A stretch of 64,000 nt of DNA. It comes from Pseudomonadota bacterium. GTDB taxonomy: Bacteria; Myxococcota_A; UBA796; SXON01. The notes under the pieces are model-generated. The model did no database searches. It was not told where the DNA came from and saw only the letters and a list, made by a program, of their open reading frames with translations. The position numbers and the translations under genes were made by a program. This document shows, piece by piece, positions 40,493 to 48,497 of the stretch (position 1 is its first letter; every line of letters begins with the position of its first letter). The stretch is taken from assembly GCA_030685065.1 (NCBI GenBank), contig JAUXQH010000169.1, forward strand, positions 120,641 to 184,640, given 5' to 3'.

Positions 40493-42162
40493 TCCGCGCC
40501 CGACCCGGTGGCGCCCACCCGGAAGTCGTACCCGGTGCGGTGCAGGGCCTCGATGTAGGCGGGATCGAGCTCGAGCTGCTTCGCCTCGCCGGCGCGCGCG
40601 GCGCGGAAGCCGTCCCAGCGGCCGAGCAGATCGGTGATCACCTCGGGGTGCTGGCCCGCGCGGTTGGCCCGCTGGGGCGCGTCCGCATCGAGGTCGTAGA
40701 GGCAGCTGGCGGGCTCGCCCGGCGCCCGCGGGGCCCCCGTGGAGTCACAGCCCCGGTCCTGACGCAGGAGCGCCCACGGCGGCGCGATCACCGCGCCGCG
40801 CGGGATCGTGCTGTCCCGCCAGGCGACACCGCCCTCGACCAGGGTCGTGCCGCGCACGGAGTCGACGGTGCCGCGGAGGAGCGGCACGAGCGAGGTGCCG
40901 TCGATGCCGGCGGGCGAGACCGCGCCGACCAGCTCGAGCAGCGTGGGCGCGAGGTCGACGTGGCTGACCAGCGCATCCTCGACGAGCGGCGCGGCCCCGG
41001 GCACCGAGAGGAGGAGCGGCACCCGCACGACCGTGTCCCAGTAGGCGTCTCCGTGCAGCAGCTCGCCATGGTCGTTCAACGACTCGCCGTGGTCGGCCAC
41101 CAGGGCCACGATCGTGGGCCTCCCGCGGGCGGCGACGGCGTCGAGCACGACGCCCACGTCGATGTCCATCCGCGTCACGGCCTCGGCATAGGCCTGGCGC
41201 CAGGCGGCATCGCCTTCGGCGCCCGCGGCGTTCATGATCCCCTGCAGCGGATCCTGCCCGGCCAGGGCCACCACGCCGCGCTGGGCCGTGCCCCCCGCCG
41301 CGCCGGGCATGGCCTGGCCCTTCGCGGGCTTCGCGGAGCCCGCGTCCCAGAGCCCCTGGAGCACGCCGGTGGGATCGGTGCCGGGCTCGGGCGGCGCGAG
41401 GACGAACGGGAAGTGAGCCGTGCGCGAGTGGAACATCGCGAACACGGGCTTGTCCGCGGGCTGGGCCGCGAGCCACGTCGCCACCGGGCGGGCCGAGGCG
41501 CCGCCGCCGTCGACGGGGCCGCTGATCCGGCGGCCGTCGGGCGTGTCGCGGGGCGGCGGGATGATCTCCATGCGCGAGAACCCGCGGTGCAGCCCGTAGT
41601 CGGGGCGAAAGCCCGACGGCGCGTCGATGGTGAAGGCGGCGGTGAGGTAGCCGTAGTGCCCGAGCGCCTCGGGCAGCGTCGGCACGTCCTCGACCAGCCC
41701 CTTGTCCCACCCGGTGACCCCCGTGGTGCTCCCGAAGCGGCCGGTCAGGATCGCGCTCAGCCCGGCCAGGGTGAAGTTCGACGCCGCGTACGCACGGTTG
41801 AACCGGGCCCCGCCGGCGGCGAGGGAGTCGATCCGCGGCGTGAGGCCGGGATGCACGCCATAGGCGCCCACGTAGTCCTGGCGCAGCGAACACACGGTGA
41901 TCAGCACGATGTCGCAGCCGGGGCAGGCCGCGCCGCCGCCCGCCGCGCTCGGCGCGGAGGTGCTCGTGGCGTCGGCGGTCCACACCAGGGCGCCGGACGC
42001 GGGCCGCGCGATGGGAGCGAGGGCGGAGCCCTCCTCCTCGGGGGCCGGCTCGCTCGAGGGGGCGAAGAGCGATGTCCGCGAGAGCCCGAACGCCAGGAGC
42101 CCGAGCCCGACGACGAGGCCGACGCCGAGGACGACGGGCTCTCCCCAACGGCGAACGCTCAT
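40489..42162 (-). CDS. Membrane-anchored alkaline-phosphatase-superfamily protein
   Basis: 557 aa, ATG 42162. One N-terminal membrane helix (VVLGVGLVVGLGLLAFGL) anchors a sulfatase-like domain. VADHGESLNDHGELLHG keeps the C-terminal metal motif and SHVDLAPTLLELVG is typical. At the first metal site, where relatives read L-D-T-x-R-x-D, this protein has VCSLRQD: the Asp ligand is Cys. The formylglycine position is also degenerate (NFTLAGLSA). It may be an inactive homologue, a phosphoethanolamine-transferase-like enzyme using Ser, or a one-metal variant. ATGA overlap with the QueG-like gene. Confidence 0.75.
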   Translation of the reverse strand: MSVRRWGEPVVLGVGLVVGLGLLAFGLSRTSLFAPSSEPAPEEEGSALAPIARPASGALVWTADATSTSAPSAAGGGAACPGCDIVLITVCSLRQDYVGAYGVHPGLTPRIDSLAAGGARFNRAYAASNFTLAGLSAILTGRFGSTTGVTGWDKGLVEDVPTLPEALGHYGYLTAAFTIDAPSGFRPDYGLHRGFSRMEIIPPPRDTPDGRRISGPVDGGGASARPVATWLAAQPADKPVFAMFHSRTAHFPFVLAPPEPGTDPTGVLQGLWDAGSAKPAKGQAMPGAAGGTAQRGVVALAGQDPLQGIMNAAGAEGDAAWRQAYAEAVTRMDIDVGVVLDAVAARGRPTIVALVADHGESLNDHGELLHGDAYWDTVVRVPLLLSVPGAAPLVEDALVSHVDLAPTLLELVGAVSPAGIDGTSLVPLLRGTVDSVRGTTLVEGGVAWRDSTIPRGAVIAPPWALLRQDRGCDSTGAPRAPGEPASCLYDLDADAPQRANRAGQHPEVITDLLGRWDGFRAARAGEAKQLELDPAYIEALHRTGYDFRVGATGSGAE

Positions 42163-42986
42163 GCGCCCTTCACGTCGACCCGCGCGCGCCAGTCCCCCCA
42201 GTGCGGGCCCACGCCCTCGTAGCGGTCCGCGCCGGGCGGGATGCCCAGGTGCTCGCGTAGCCACGCGCGGCCGCTCGCCCGGTGGGCGTGGTAGCCGTAA
42301 TGCTCCTGGCTGTAGCGGCGGTCCGCTCCGACCGGGCAGGCCAGCCGCGACGCGCAGCTGCGCTCGCACGGGTCGGCCTCGCGGTGGAAGCGCGCGCAGG
42401 CGTCGACGTCCCACCGCCCCCCGACGAACGCGGCGCCGACACACTGCGATACGCAGGGGGCGGGGCAGCCCTCGCACGGATCGACCGACGCCGGCGGGCT
42501 GACCGGGAGCTCGGCATCCACGAAGCACGCGGCGCGCAGGCCGATCCAGGTGCCCCAGGCCGGGTGGATGAGCAGCCCGAGGCGGCTCTGCACACCCATC
42601 CCCGCCATCCCGGCGAGGAGCCGGAAGTCGATGTGGAGGTCCGCCTCGGCCGAGGCCCAGAACCAGCGCCGCCGCGCGTTCCCGAGCACGGGATCCGCCG
42701 CCGCGACGGCCCGGGCGACGAACGCGTCGATGGGGTGCTGCTCCTCGGTCAACCCGCGGGGGTCACGGCGCAGATCGGCGAGCATCGCGTCCCACAAGGC
42801 GCCGCCGCCGTTGCCGAACACCAGGATCGACCGGGCGCCGGGCGACAGCGCGTCCGTACGGCGGGCGGGCGACATCTGGGCGTCCCAGGCGGCGGCGCCG
42901 GCCACGCCCCACAGGTTGAGCCCGGCGGGGAGGAGCGCGGCGGCGAGCCGCTCGCCGGCGTTCTCCGGATGCGTACCGATGTCCAT
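42159..42986 (-). CDS. QueG-like 4Fe-4S protein
   Basis: 275 aa from ATG 42986 (ATG 43010 would add 8 residues). It carries two ferredoxin-like Cys clusters: CEGCPAPCVSQC and, after 35 residues, CERSCASRLACPVG. An upstream region GLLIHPAWGTWIGLRAACFVD resembles the segment before the clusters in QueG (epoxyqueuosine reductase). The cobalamin-binding residues of QueG are not evident and the protein is shorter, so queuosine synthesis is not claimed. First gene of the minus-strand operon; divergent from the sulfotransferase gene with 64 bp between starts. Confidence 0.7.
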   Translation of the reverse strand: MDIGTHPENAGERLAAALLPAGLNLWGVAGAAAWDAQMSPARRTDALSPGARSILVFGNGGGALWDAMLADLRRDPRGLTEEQHPIDAFVARAVAAADPVLGNARRRWFWASAEADLHIDFRLLAGMAGMGVQSRLGLLIHPAWGTWIGLRAACFVDAELPVSPPASVDPCEGCPAPCVSQCVGAAFVGGRWDVDACARFHREADPCERSCASRLACPVGADRRYSQEHYGYHAHRASGRAWLREHLGIPPGADRYEGVGPHWGDWRARVDVKGA

Positions 42987-43050
42987 GTGCCCAAGCGTAG
43001 CCGACCGCATGCCCCGACAATAGAGCGGGGGGGCACTCGGCGAACCTCAG

Positions 43051-44130
43051 ATGGCGAACGACCCCATCTTCATCCTCGGGACCGAGCGGTCCGGGTCGAA
43101 CCTGCTCCGGCTGATCCTGAACAGCCACTCCCGCATCGCCGTGCCGCATCCGCCCCACGTGGTCCGGTACTTCGCCCCGCTCGAGGCCCTCTACGGCGAT
43201 CTCACGAAGGATCGCGCCTTCCGCCGCCTCGTCGACGACATCCTGCGCCTCCTCGACCAGCACATCTACCAGTGGGACATCCCCATCGACGCGGAGCTCG
43301 TGGCGCGCACGGCCACGCCGCGCAGCGCCTTCGGGGTGTACGTGGCGCTCCAGGATCAGTACCGGGCGCACACCGGAAAGGCACGGTGGGGGTGCAAGAG
43401 CACCTTCATGGTCGACCACATCCCCGAGATCCGCGCGCGGTTTCCGGGGGCGCGGATGCTGTTTCTCGTGCGGGATCCTCGCGATGTGGCCGTGTCGTCC
43501 CGAAAATCGGTATTCAGCACCTTCCACCCCTACCATACGGCGCAGCTCTGGCGGGACCAGCAGGCCTCCGGCCTCCGTTGGTTGGACCAGCTGCCCGCCG
43601 AGGCCATCCGCCTGGTCCACTACGAGCGGCTGGTCGCCGAGCCGGAGGCCTCCGTCCGGGAGATCTGCGCGTTCCTCGACGAGGACTTCGAGCCCGGCAT
43701 GCTCCGGTTCTTCGACACGGACGAGGCGCGAAAGTCCGCGAGCCTCGCCGAGTCGTGGGGCAACACGGGGCGCCCGGTGTCGAGGGCCTCGGTCGAGCAG
43801 TGGCGCACGGGGCTCACCCCCCGCGAGCGGCTGATCGTCGAGCACATCGCGGGCGCCGAGATGACGCGCCTCGGGTACGCTCCCGTCGCGACGCCCGCCG
43901 AGCTCGCCTCGGTGCGGATCGGGGTCCGCGAGCGGGGCGGATACGAGCTCGCGGAGGGCCTGCAGTCCGTGCGCATCGAGCTGCGCTCGGTCCGGAAGGA
44001 CAAGAACGTCTGGCGGCGCTGGGCGCGCGCGTGGACCCTCGCCGGGCTCCGCGTGCGCCTGCGCGCCTCGTCCGCGCTGGCCCGATCGCATGGCGCGGGC
44101 GCTCCTGGCGCCGGACCGAATGGAAGCTGA
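43051..44130 (+). CDS. PAPS-dependent sulfotransferase
   Basis: 359 aa, ATG 43051. The 5'-phosphosulfate loop is FILGTERSGSNLLRLIL (residues about 6-22) and the 3'-phosphate site LVRDPRDVAVSSRKS (about 143-157), both standard for cytosolic-type sulfotransferases that move sulfate from PAPS to hydroxyl or amino groups. The middle (HPPHVVRYFAP, IYQWDIP) should form the acceptor pocket. The last 70 residues are an added basic helix. It overlaps the second sulfotransferase by about 11 bp; both are probably translated together. Acceptor unknown. Confidence 0.88.
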   Translation: MANDPIFILGTERSGSNLLRLILNSHSRIAVPHPPHVVRYFAPLEALYGDLTKDRAFRRLVDDILRLLDQHIYQWDIPIDAELVARTATPRSAFGVYVALQDQYRAHTGKARWGCKSTFMVDHIPEIRARFPGARMLFLVRDPRDVAVSSRKSVFSTFHPYHTAQLWRDQQASGLRWLDQLPAEAIRLVHYERLVAEPEASVREICAFLDEDFEPGMLRFFDTDEARKSASLAESWGNTGRPVSRASVEQWRTGLTPRERLIVEHIAGAEMTRLGYAPVATPAELASVRIGVRERGGYELAEGLQSVRIELRSVRKDKNVWRRWARAWTLAGLRVRLRASSALARSHGAGAPGAGPNGS

Positions 44131-45508
44131 GCTCCCGCCCACGGCCGACGATCGCGGCCCCCTCCTCGCCGCCGTGCGCGAACGCCTGCGCGCGCTCCGG
44201 CGCGAGCCCGGCTACGACGCCGGCCCCGACCGCTTCCTCGAGCGCGTCCGCACCGTGGTCGTCATCGGATCGAGCTCGCGCGGCGGCTCCAGCATCTTCG
44301 CGGAGATCCTCCGGCGCACCCCGCAGCTCCTGCACTTCCGCGCCGAGGTCAACCCCTTCTTCGTGCTGGCGGGGCTCTCCTGGCCGGAGAGCGGCACCGG
44401 CTGCGACGCCCTCTGCGCCATGGACGCGCCCACGCGGACGGACGATCTCTCCGCCGACCTCGCCTTCGACTGCGGCACCGCCCTCGACACCCTCCCGGAC
44501 GAGGCGAGCGTGGCCCGCTTCGTGGTCGATCTCACCGTGCGGCTCACGCTCCAGTGGCCGACGGTAGCGGTCGCGCTTCCCGACGTGCGCGCGGCGGTCG
44601 CCGCCACGCTGGCGACCCTCGAGGACCAGCACGGGTGGCCCCCGGGCGGCTTCCCGGACGCCCAGCTCTTCCACGTCCTGTTCCTCGCGCGGATGCGTCG
44701 GATCTACCCGACGATCAACCCGCACTACTACGACATCTCCCGCGCCCTCGTCGAGCTTCACGATCCGACCGCGCCCCTGCCCGACGGCCCGCCCTCCCTC
44801 CTGCTCATCGAGGAGCCGCCCTTCGTCCCGATCGTGCCGTGGCGACGCGCTTCGATCGAGGCCCTCGGCACGCGCCCGGTCATCGTGAAGACCCCGAGCA
44901 ACGCCTACCGGCTCCCCTTCCTCCAGGCGCTGTTCCCGAACGCCGAGATCAAGCTCCTGCACCTCACCCGCAACGTCGCCGCGAGCGTGAACGGGCTGTA
45001 CGACGGCTGGCGCTTCCCCGGCTTCTACTCGCACCGGGTACACCTCCCGCTCCGCATCGCGGGGTACACCGACACCTTTCCCGCGTGGGGCGATCGGTGG
45101 TGGAAATTCGATCTGCCGCCGAATTGGCAGGCGTGGACCGATCGGGACCTCGAAGAGGTGTGCGCGTTCCAATGGCGCTCCGCCCACCGTGCCATCCTCG
45201 ATTGGATCGCGGGCGATCCGGCCCGCCGTGACCGCGTATTGCGGCTCCGCTTCGAGGACGTCGTGGGGGCGCGCGAGCGCCGGGAGGACCTCTTCGGGGC
45301 CCTCGCCCAGTGGCTCGGCATCACGCTCGACCCGCCGCTGACCGCCCTGCTCGACGGCGCCCTCCCCCCCGTGATGGCGACGGAGGCGCCTCGGCACCGA
45401 CGCTGGTTCAAGCGGGCCGATCTGCTCTCCCCCGTCCTCTCCGACCCCCTCTCGCGCGAGCTCATGGAGCAACTTGGCTATGCATCCGACCCCACCACCT
45501 GGGCCTGA
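44120..45508 (+). CDS. Second sulfotransferase-family protein
   Basis: 462 aa from ATG 44120 (ATG 44090 possible, adding 10 residues). The PAPS loop is VVVIGSSSRGGSSIFAEIL. VIVKTPSNAYRLPFLQALFP and LLHLTRNVAASVNGLYDGW resemble the 3'-phosphate-binding strand and helix, with T-R-N in place of the R-D-P of the first enzyme. A large insertion (about 100-215) carries Cys and aromatic residues and may define another acceptor. It is not a recent duplicate of the gene upstream. Its 3' end overlaps the amidinotransferase-fold gene by 29 bp. Confidence 0.75.
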   Translation: MEAELPPTADDRGPLLAAVRERLRALRREPGYDAGPDRFLERVRTVVVIGSSSRGGSSIFAEILRRTPQLLHFRAEVNPFFVLAGLSWPESGTGCDALCAMDAPTRTDDLSADLAFDCGTALDTLPDEASVARFVVDLTVRLTLQWPTVAVALPDVRAAVAATLATLEDQHGWPPGGFPDAQLFHVLFLARMRRIYPTINPHYYDISRALVELHDPTAPLPDGPPSLLLIEEPPFVPIVPWRRASIEALGTRPVIVKTPSNAYRLPFLQALFPNAEIKLLHLTRNVAASVNGLYDGWRFPGFYSHRVHLPLRIAGYTDTFPAWGDRWWKFDLPPNWQAWTDRDLEEVCAFQWRSAHRAILDWIAGDPARRDRVLRLRFEDVVGARERREDLFGALAQWLGITLDPPLTALLDGALPPVMATEAPRHRRWFKRADLLSPVLSDPLSRELMEQLGYASDPTTWA

Positions 45509-46463
45509 CGCGCCCGGGCAGAGCCTCCCCTCGACGCTGCTTCCTTCGACCCTCGGCGGCCCCGGCTGGGAGCCCCGCGCCGCCACCCATGCCGCGGAGA
45601 TCGGCACGGTGTGGGCCCCCTACGCGGTGCGCTCCCACGTCGCGCCGCTGACGGACGTGCTGCTCGCCCTGCCCGGGCCCGAGCAGGAATACCCCGAGGA
45701 CCCGGGCGCCTGGCTCATGCTCGATCGTCCCGATCTGCCCAGGCTCCGCGCGCAGACCGAGTCCCTCGCGACGTTCTATCGCTCGCAAGGGGTTACACCC
45801 CACCTGTTCCGCCCGGCGGCACCCAAGCCGAATCACCTGTTCCAATGCGATCTGTTTTTCATGACACCCGAGGGTGCGATCCTCGCGCGCATGGCCGCTC
45901 GCCAGCGCGCCGGTGAGGAGCGCGGCACGGCCGAGGCGCTCGCGTCGCTGGGGGTGCCCATCCTCCTCACGCCGCGCGGCGAGGCCCTGTTCGAGGGAGC
46001 GGACGCGATGTGGCTCGATGAGCGCACCGTGCTCGTCGGGGTCGGCAAGCGCACGAACCACGCCGCCGTGCGGCAGATCGCGCCCGTGCTCGCCGACATG
46101 GGCGTGCGGGTCGTCCCGGTGGAGGTGGGCGCGGGCGTGCAGCACCTCCTCGGCGTGGTGAACCTCATCACCCCCACGCTCGCGGCCGTGATCCAGCCCC
46201 ACATGACGCCCTCGCTCCGGGATGCCCTCGGAGCGGCGGACATCGAGCTCATCGAGCTCCCGAGCGACAACGAGACCGAAGACCTGCGCGCGATGAATTT
46301 CGTGACACTGGCGCCGGGCCGCATCGTGATGCCCGATCGCTGTCCACGCACGATGGCGCGCTACGAGGCCCACGGCGTCGAGTGCCACCCCATCGACGTG
46401 TCCGAGTACATCAAGGCCGCGGGGGCGTTGGGTTGCCTCACGGGGATCCTGTCGCGGGCGTAG
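45480..46463 (+). CDS. Amidinotransferase/dimethylargininase-fold enzyme
   Basis: 327 aa, ATG 45480. It belongs to the guanidino-group modifying superfamily: NHLFQCDLFFMTPEG and LFEGADAMWLDE (substrate Asp/Glu), VGVGKRTN, GVQHLLGVVNLI (catalytic His) and GALGCLTGIL with the nucleophilic Cys near the C-terminus. Members hydrolyse or transfer the amidino group of arginine derivatives (DDAH, arginine deiminase, glycine amidinotransferase). Which one cannot be read here. The overlap with two sulfotransferases suggests a shared small-molecule or surface-modification path. No signal peptide. Confidence 0.78.
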   Translation: MHPTPPPGPDAPGQSLPSTLLPSTLGGPGWEPRAATHAAEIGTVWAPYAVRSHVAPLTDVLLALPGPEQEYPEDPGAWLMLDRPDLPRLRAQTESLATFYRSQGVTPHLFRPAAPKPNHLFQCDLFFMTPEGAILARMAARQRAGEERGTAEALASLGVPILLTPRGEALFEGADAMWLDERTVLVGVGKRTNHAAVRQIAPVLADMGVRVVPVEVGAGVQHLLGVVNLITPTLAAVIQPHMTPSLRDALGAADIELIELPSDNETEDLRAMNFVTLAPGRIVMPDRCPRTMARYEAHGVECHPIDVSEYIKAAGALGCLTGILSRA

Positions 46464-46481
46464 TCCCCGCCTCGCCGCCGG

Positions 46482-48476
46482 TCAGAGCCCGATCTGCCAC
46501 ACGCCCGCGTCGAACACGGTGATGTACCCGACCGCGCCGTCCGCCGAGATGGCAGCCTGCGCCAGCGTGGTCGAAGGGTTCGTCGCGATGCCCGCGTCAT
46601 GTTCGAGCCAGGTCCGCCCGCCGTCCACCGACTTCCAGGCGGTGCCGTCCCCGCCGGAGAGGGCGATCCCGATGTCGCCGTGGAGCGCGAGGGTCAGCAC
46701 GGGGCCGGTGGGGCCCTCCATCTGCGTCCACGTGACACCGAGGTCGTCCGAGCGCCAGATCCCCTCGCCCGTGGCGGCGTACATCGCGTCGGCCGTCGCC
46801 ACGAGGCCCGCGATGTCGTCGACGTCCAGGGCGGCCTTTGCCCAGCTCGCGCCGCCGTCGGCCGAACGCCAGAGCCCGATCCCCACCCCGGTGAGGTGGG
46901 AGACATCGCCGCCCTTGTACGTGCCGAGCAGGACCACATCGGGGTCTCCGGGCCACCGCACCAGGGCGTGCGCCGAGGCTTGGGCGGCGGGGAGGCCGGT
47001 GGAGCTGTCCTCCCACGTGATCCCGGCGTCCACGCTCCGGTAGACGCGGGCGCTCTCGTCCGCCCACTCGCCGCTGCCGACGCTGCCGAGGAGGAGGACG
47101 TCCGGATCGTCCGGGTGGAGCGCGAAGCCGTGGAAGTGGTAGCGCCGGTAGCGCTCTTCCCAGGTCACGCCGTCGTCCTCGCTGACGAGCAGGCGGTCGT
47201 CCGAGACCGCCCAGATCCGGTTTACGAGCGAGGGGGACGCACCGAAGTGCAGCCCCATCACGTAGTGGAAGTAGTGGCTCACGTTGGCCCAGGTGGCGCC
47301 GTAGTCCTCGGAGCGCGACAGTCCGCCGCCGCAGCGGCTCGCCGTGAACACGCGCGACGCGCAGGTCGGGTGCGGCACCACCACCGCCATGCCACGATCT
47401 TCGAGGCCCGAGGCCGCGTCCGCCCAGGTGACGCCGCGGTCGGCGCTGACCACGAGGCCGCTCGCATGTGCGAGGAGGAGCCGCCCGTCGTCCAGGAGCG
47501 CCATCGCGGAGGGGTGGTGCCACGCATGGGCCTGGGTCGTGAAGGTCTCGCCGCCGTCGGTGGAGACATACACCGCCGCGCTCCCGACGAGCGCGAGCCA
47601 CGATCCGTCACCGGCCCAGGCGCCGAGGATCACGTCTCCGCCGAGGTCGCGGAGGGTCCAGGTGGAGCCTTCGTCGCCGGAGGAGTAGAGCCCGTCGGGC
47701 CCGCCTGCCACGAGGTGGGCGGGATCGAGGGGATCGCGCAGGAGCGAATACCCGCCGAGCGGCGTGTCGAGCGTGCGGGTCCACGCGCCCATCTCGTCGT
47801 CCGAGACGGCCACGCCGAAGCCGTCCCCGAACACGACGCGCCCGCCCTCGACGGCCTCGGGGAGGACGCGCCACGCGTAGGTCTGGAAGGGATCGTCCGC
47901 GAGGGGCGGGAGGTGGACGGGCGCGTAGCCTCGCGCCACGAACGTGTCGCCGTCATCGGTGGAGATCGTCGCCGCCCCGCTCCGCTGGAGCGCGAGGAGG
48001 CGGTCGGGGCGCCACGGCGTCGTCGCGACCGCCCACACCGCGTCGGGGGGCCCCGAGGCGTCCACGAAGCCGAGCGCGAGCTGCTCCCAGGTGGCGCCTC
48101 CGTCGAGCGAGCGCGTGAGGTTTCCGCCCGCCGACCGGAAGACGTGGCGCGGATCGCCCGGGCGGAGCGCCAGCTCGGCGAGCGTGTGGGTGATGTCGAC
48201 CACGAGGTCGTCCCAGACCAGGGCGTCTTCGGAGGTCCAGAGGCCGGTGTTGTGCGAGCCCGCGTAGATCGGCGCGCCGCCGTCCGTCGCGAGCGTGAGG
48301 AGCCCGTTGGCGGGCACGGCGCCTGCTGGGGACCACGTGTCGGTCGAGAGGGCGGGCGGGGCCACGACCTCGCAGCCGACTGCCTCCTCGGCGGTGTCAG
48401 ACGTGTCGTCGGGCGGCTTGGCGGTGCCCGGGTCGTCGCATGCCACCAGGCCGAGCATCACCCATGTCGAGAACAT
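46482..48476 (-). CDS. BNR-repeat (sortilin/VPS10-like) beta-propeller lipoprotein
   Basis: 664 aa, ATG 48476. Signal with lipobox LVAC, then a Asp/Thr linker (PPDDTSDTAEE). Most of the protein is a propeller with at least eight BNR/Asp-box units of the form S-x-D-x-G-x-T-W (SLDGGATWEQ, SADRGVTWAD, SEDYGATWAN, SEDDGVTWEE, SVDAGITWED, SADGGASWAK, SDDLGVTWTQ, SVDGGRTWLE). Such propellers occur in xyloglucanases, sialidases and non-enzymatic receptors; no catalytic acid is obvious. Surface exposure is inferred. First of a run of envelope lipoproteins on this strand. Confidence 0.82.
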   Translation of the reverse strand: MFSTWVMLGLVACDDPGTAKPPDDTSDTAEEAVGCEVVAPPALSTDTWSPAGAVPANGLLTLATDGGAPIYAGSHNTGLWTSEDALVWDDLVVDITHTLAELALRPGDPRHVFRSAGGNLTRSLDGGATWEQLALGFVDASGPPDAVWAVATTPWRPDRLLALQRSGAATISTDDGDTFVARGYAPVHLPPLADDPFQTYAWRVLPEAVEGGRVVFGDGFGVAVSDDEMGAWTRTLDTPLGGYSLLRDPLDPAHLVAGGPDGLYSSGDEGSTWTLRDLGGDVILGAWAGDGSWLALVGSAAVYVSTDGGETFTTQAHAWHHPSAMALLDDGRLLLAHASGLVVSADRGVTWADAASGLEDRGMAVVVPHPTCASRVFTASRCGGGLSRSEDYGATWANVSHYFHYVMGLHFGASPSLVNRIWAVSDDRLLVSEDDGVTWEERYRRYHFHGFALHPDDPDVLLLGSVGSGEWADESARVYRSVDAGITWEDSSTGLPAAQASAHALVRWPGDPDVVLLGTYKGGDVSHLTGVGIGLWRSADGGASWAKAALDVDDIAGLVATADAMYAATGEGIWRSDDLGVTWTQMEGPTGPVLTLALHGDIGIALSGGDGTAWKSVDGGRTWLEHDAGIATNPSTTLAQAAISADGAVGYITVFDAGVWQIGL

Positions 48477-48497
48477 GGGGGGATGCTACCACCTCGC

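Noticed and set aside
42159..42986. True epoxyqueuosine reductase (queG)
   Set aside because: Fe-S Cys clusters fit but cobalamin-contact residues and full length are lacking, so no gene symbol is given.
37156..46463. Saxitoxin-type biosynthetic cluster
   Set aside because: Only tailoring-like families are shared; the characteristic polyketide-like core and carbamoyltransferase are not present.
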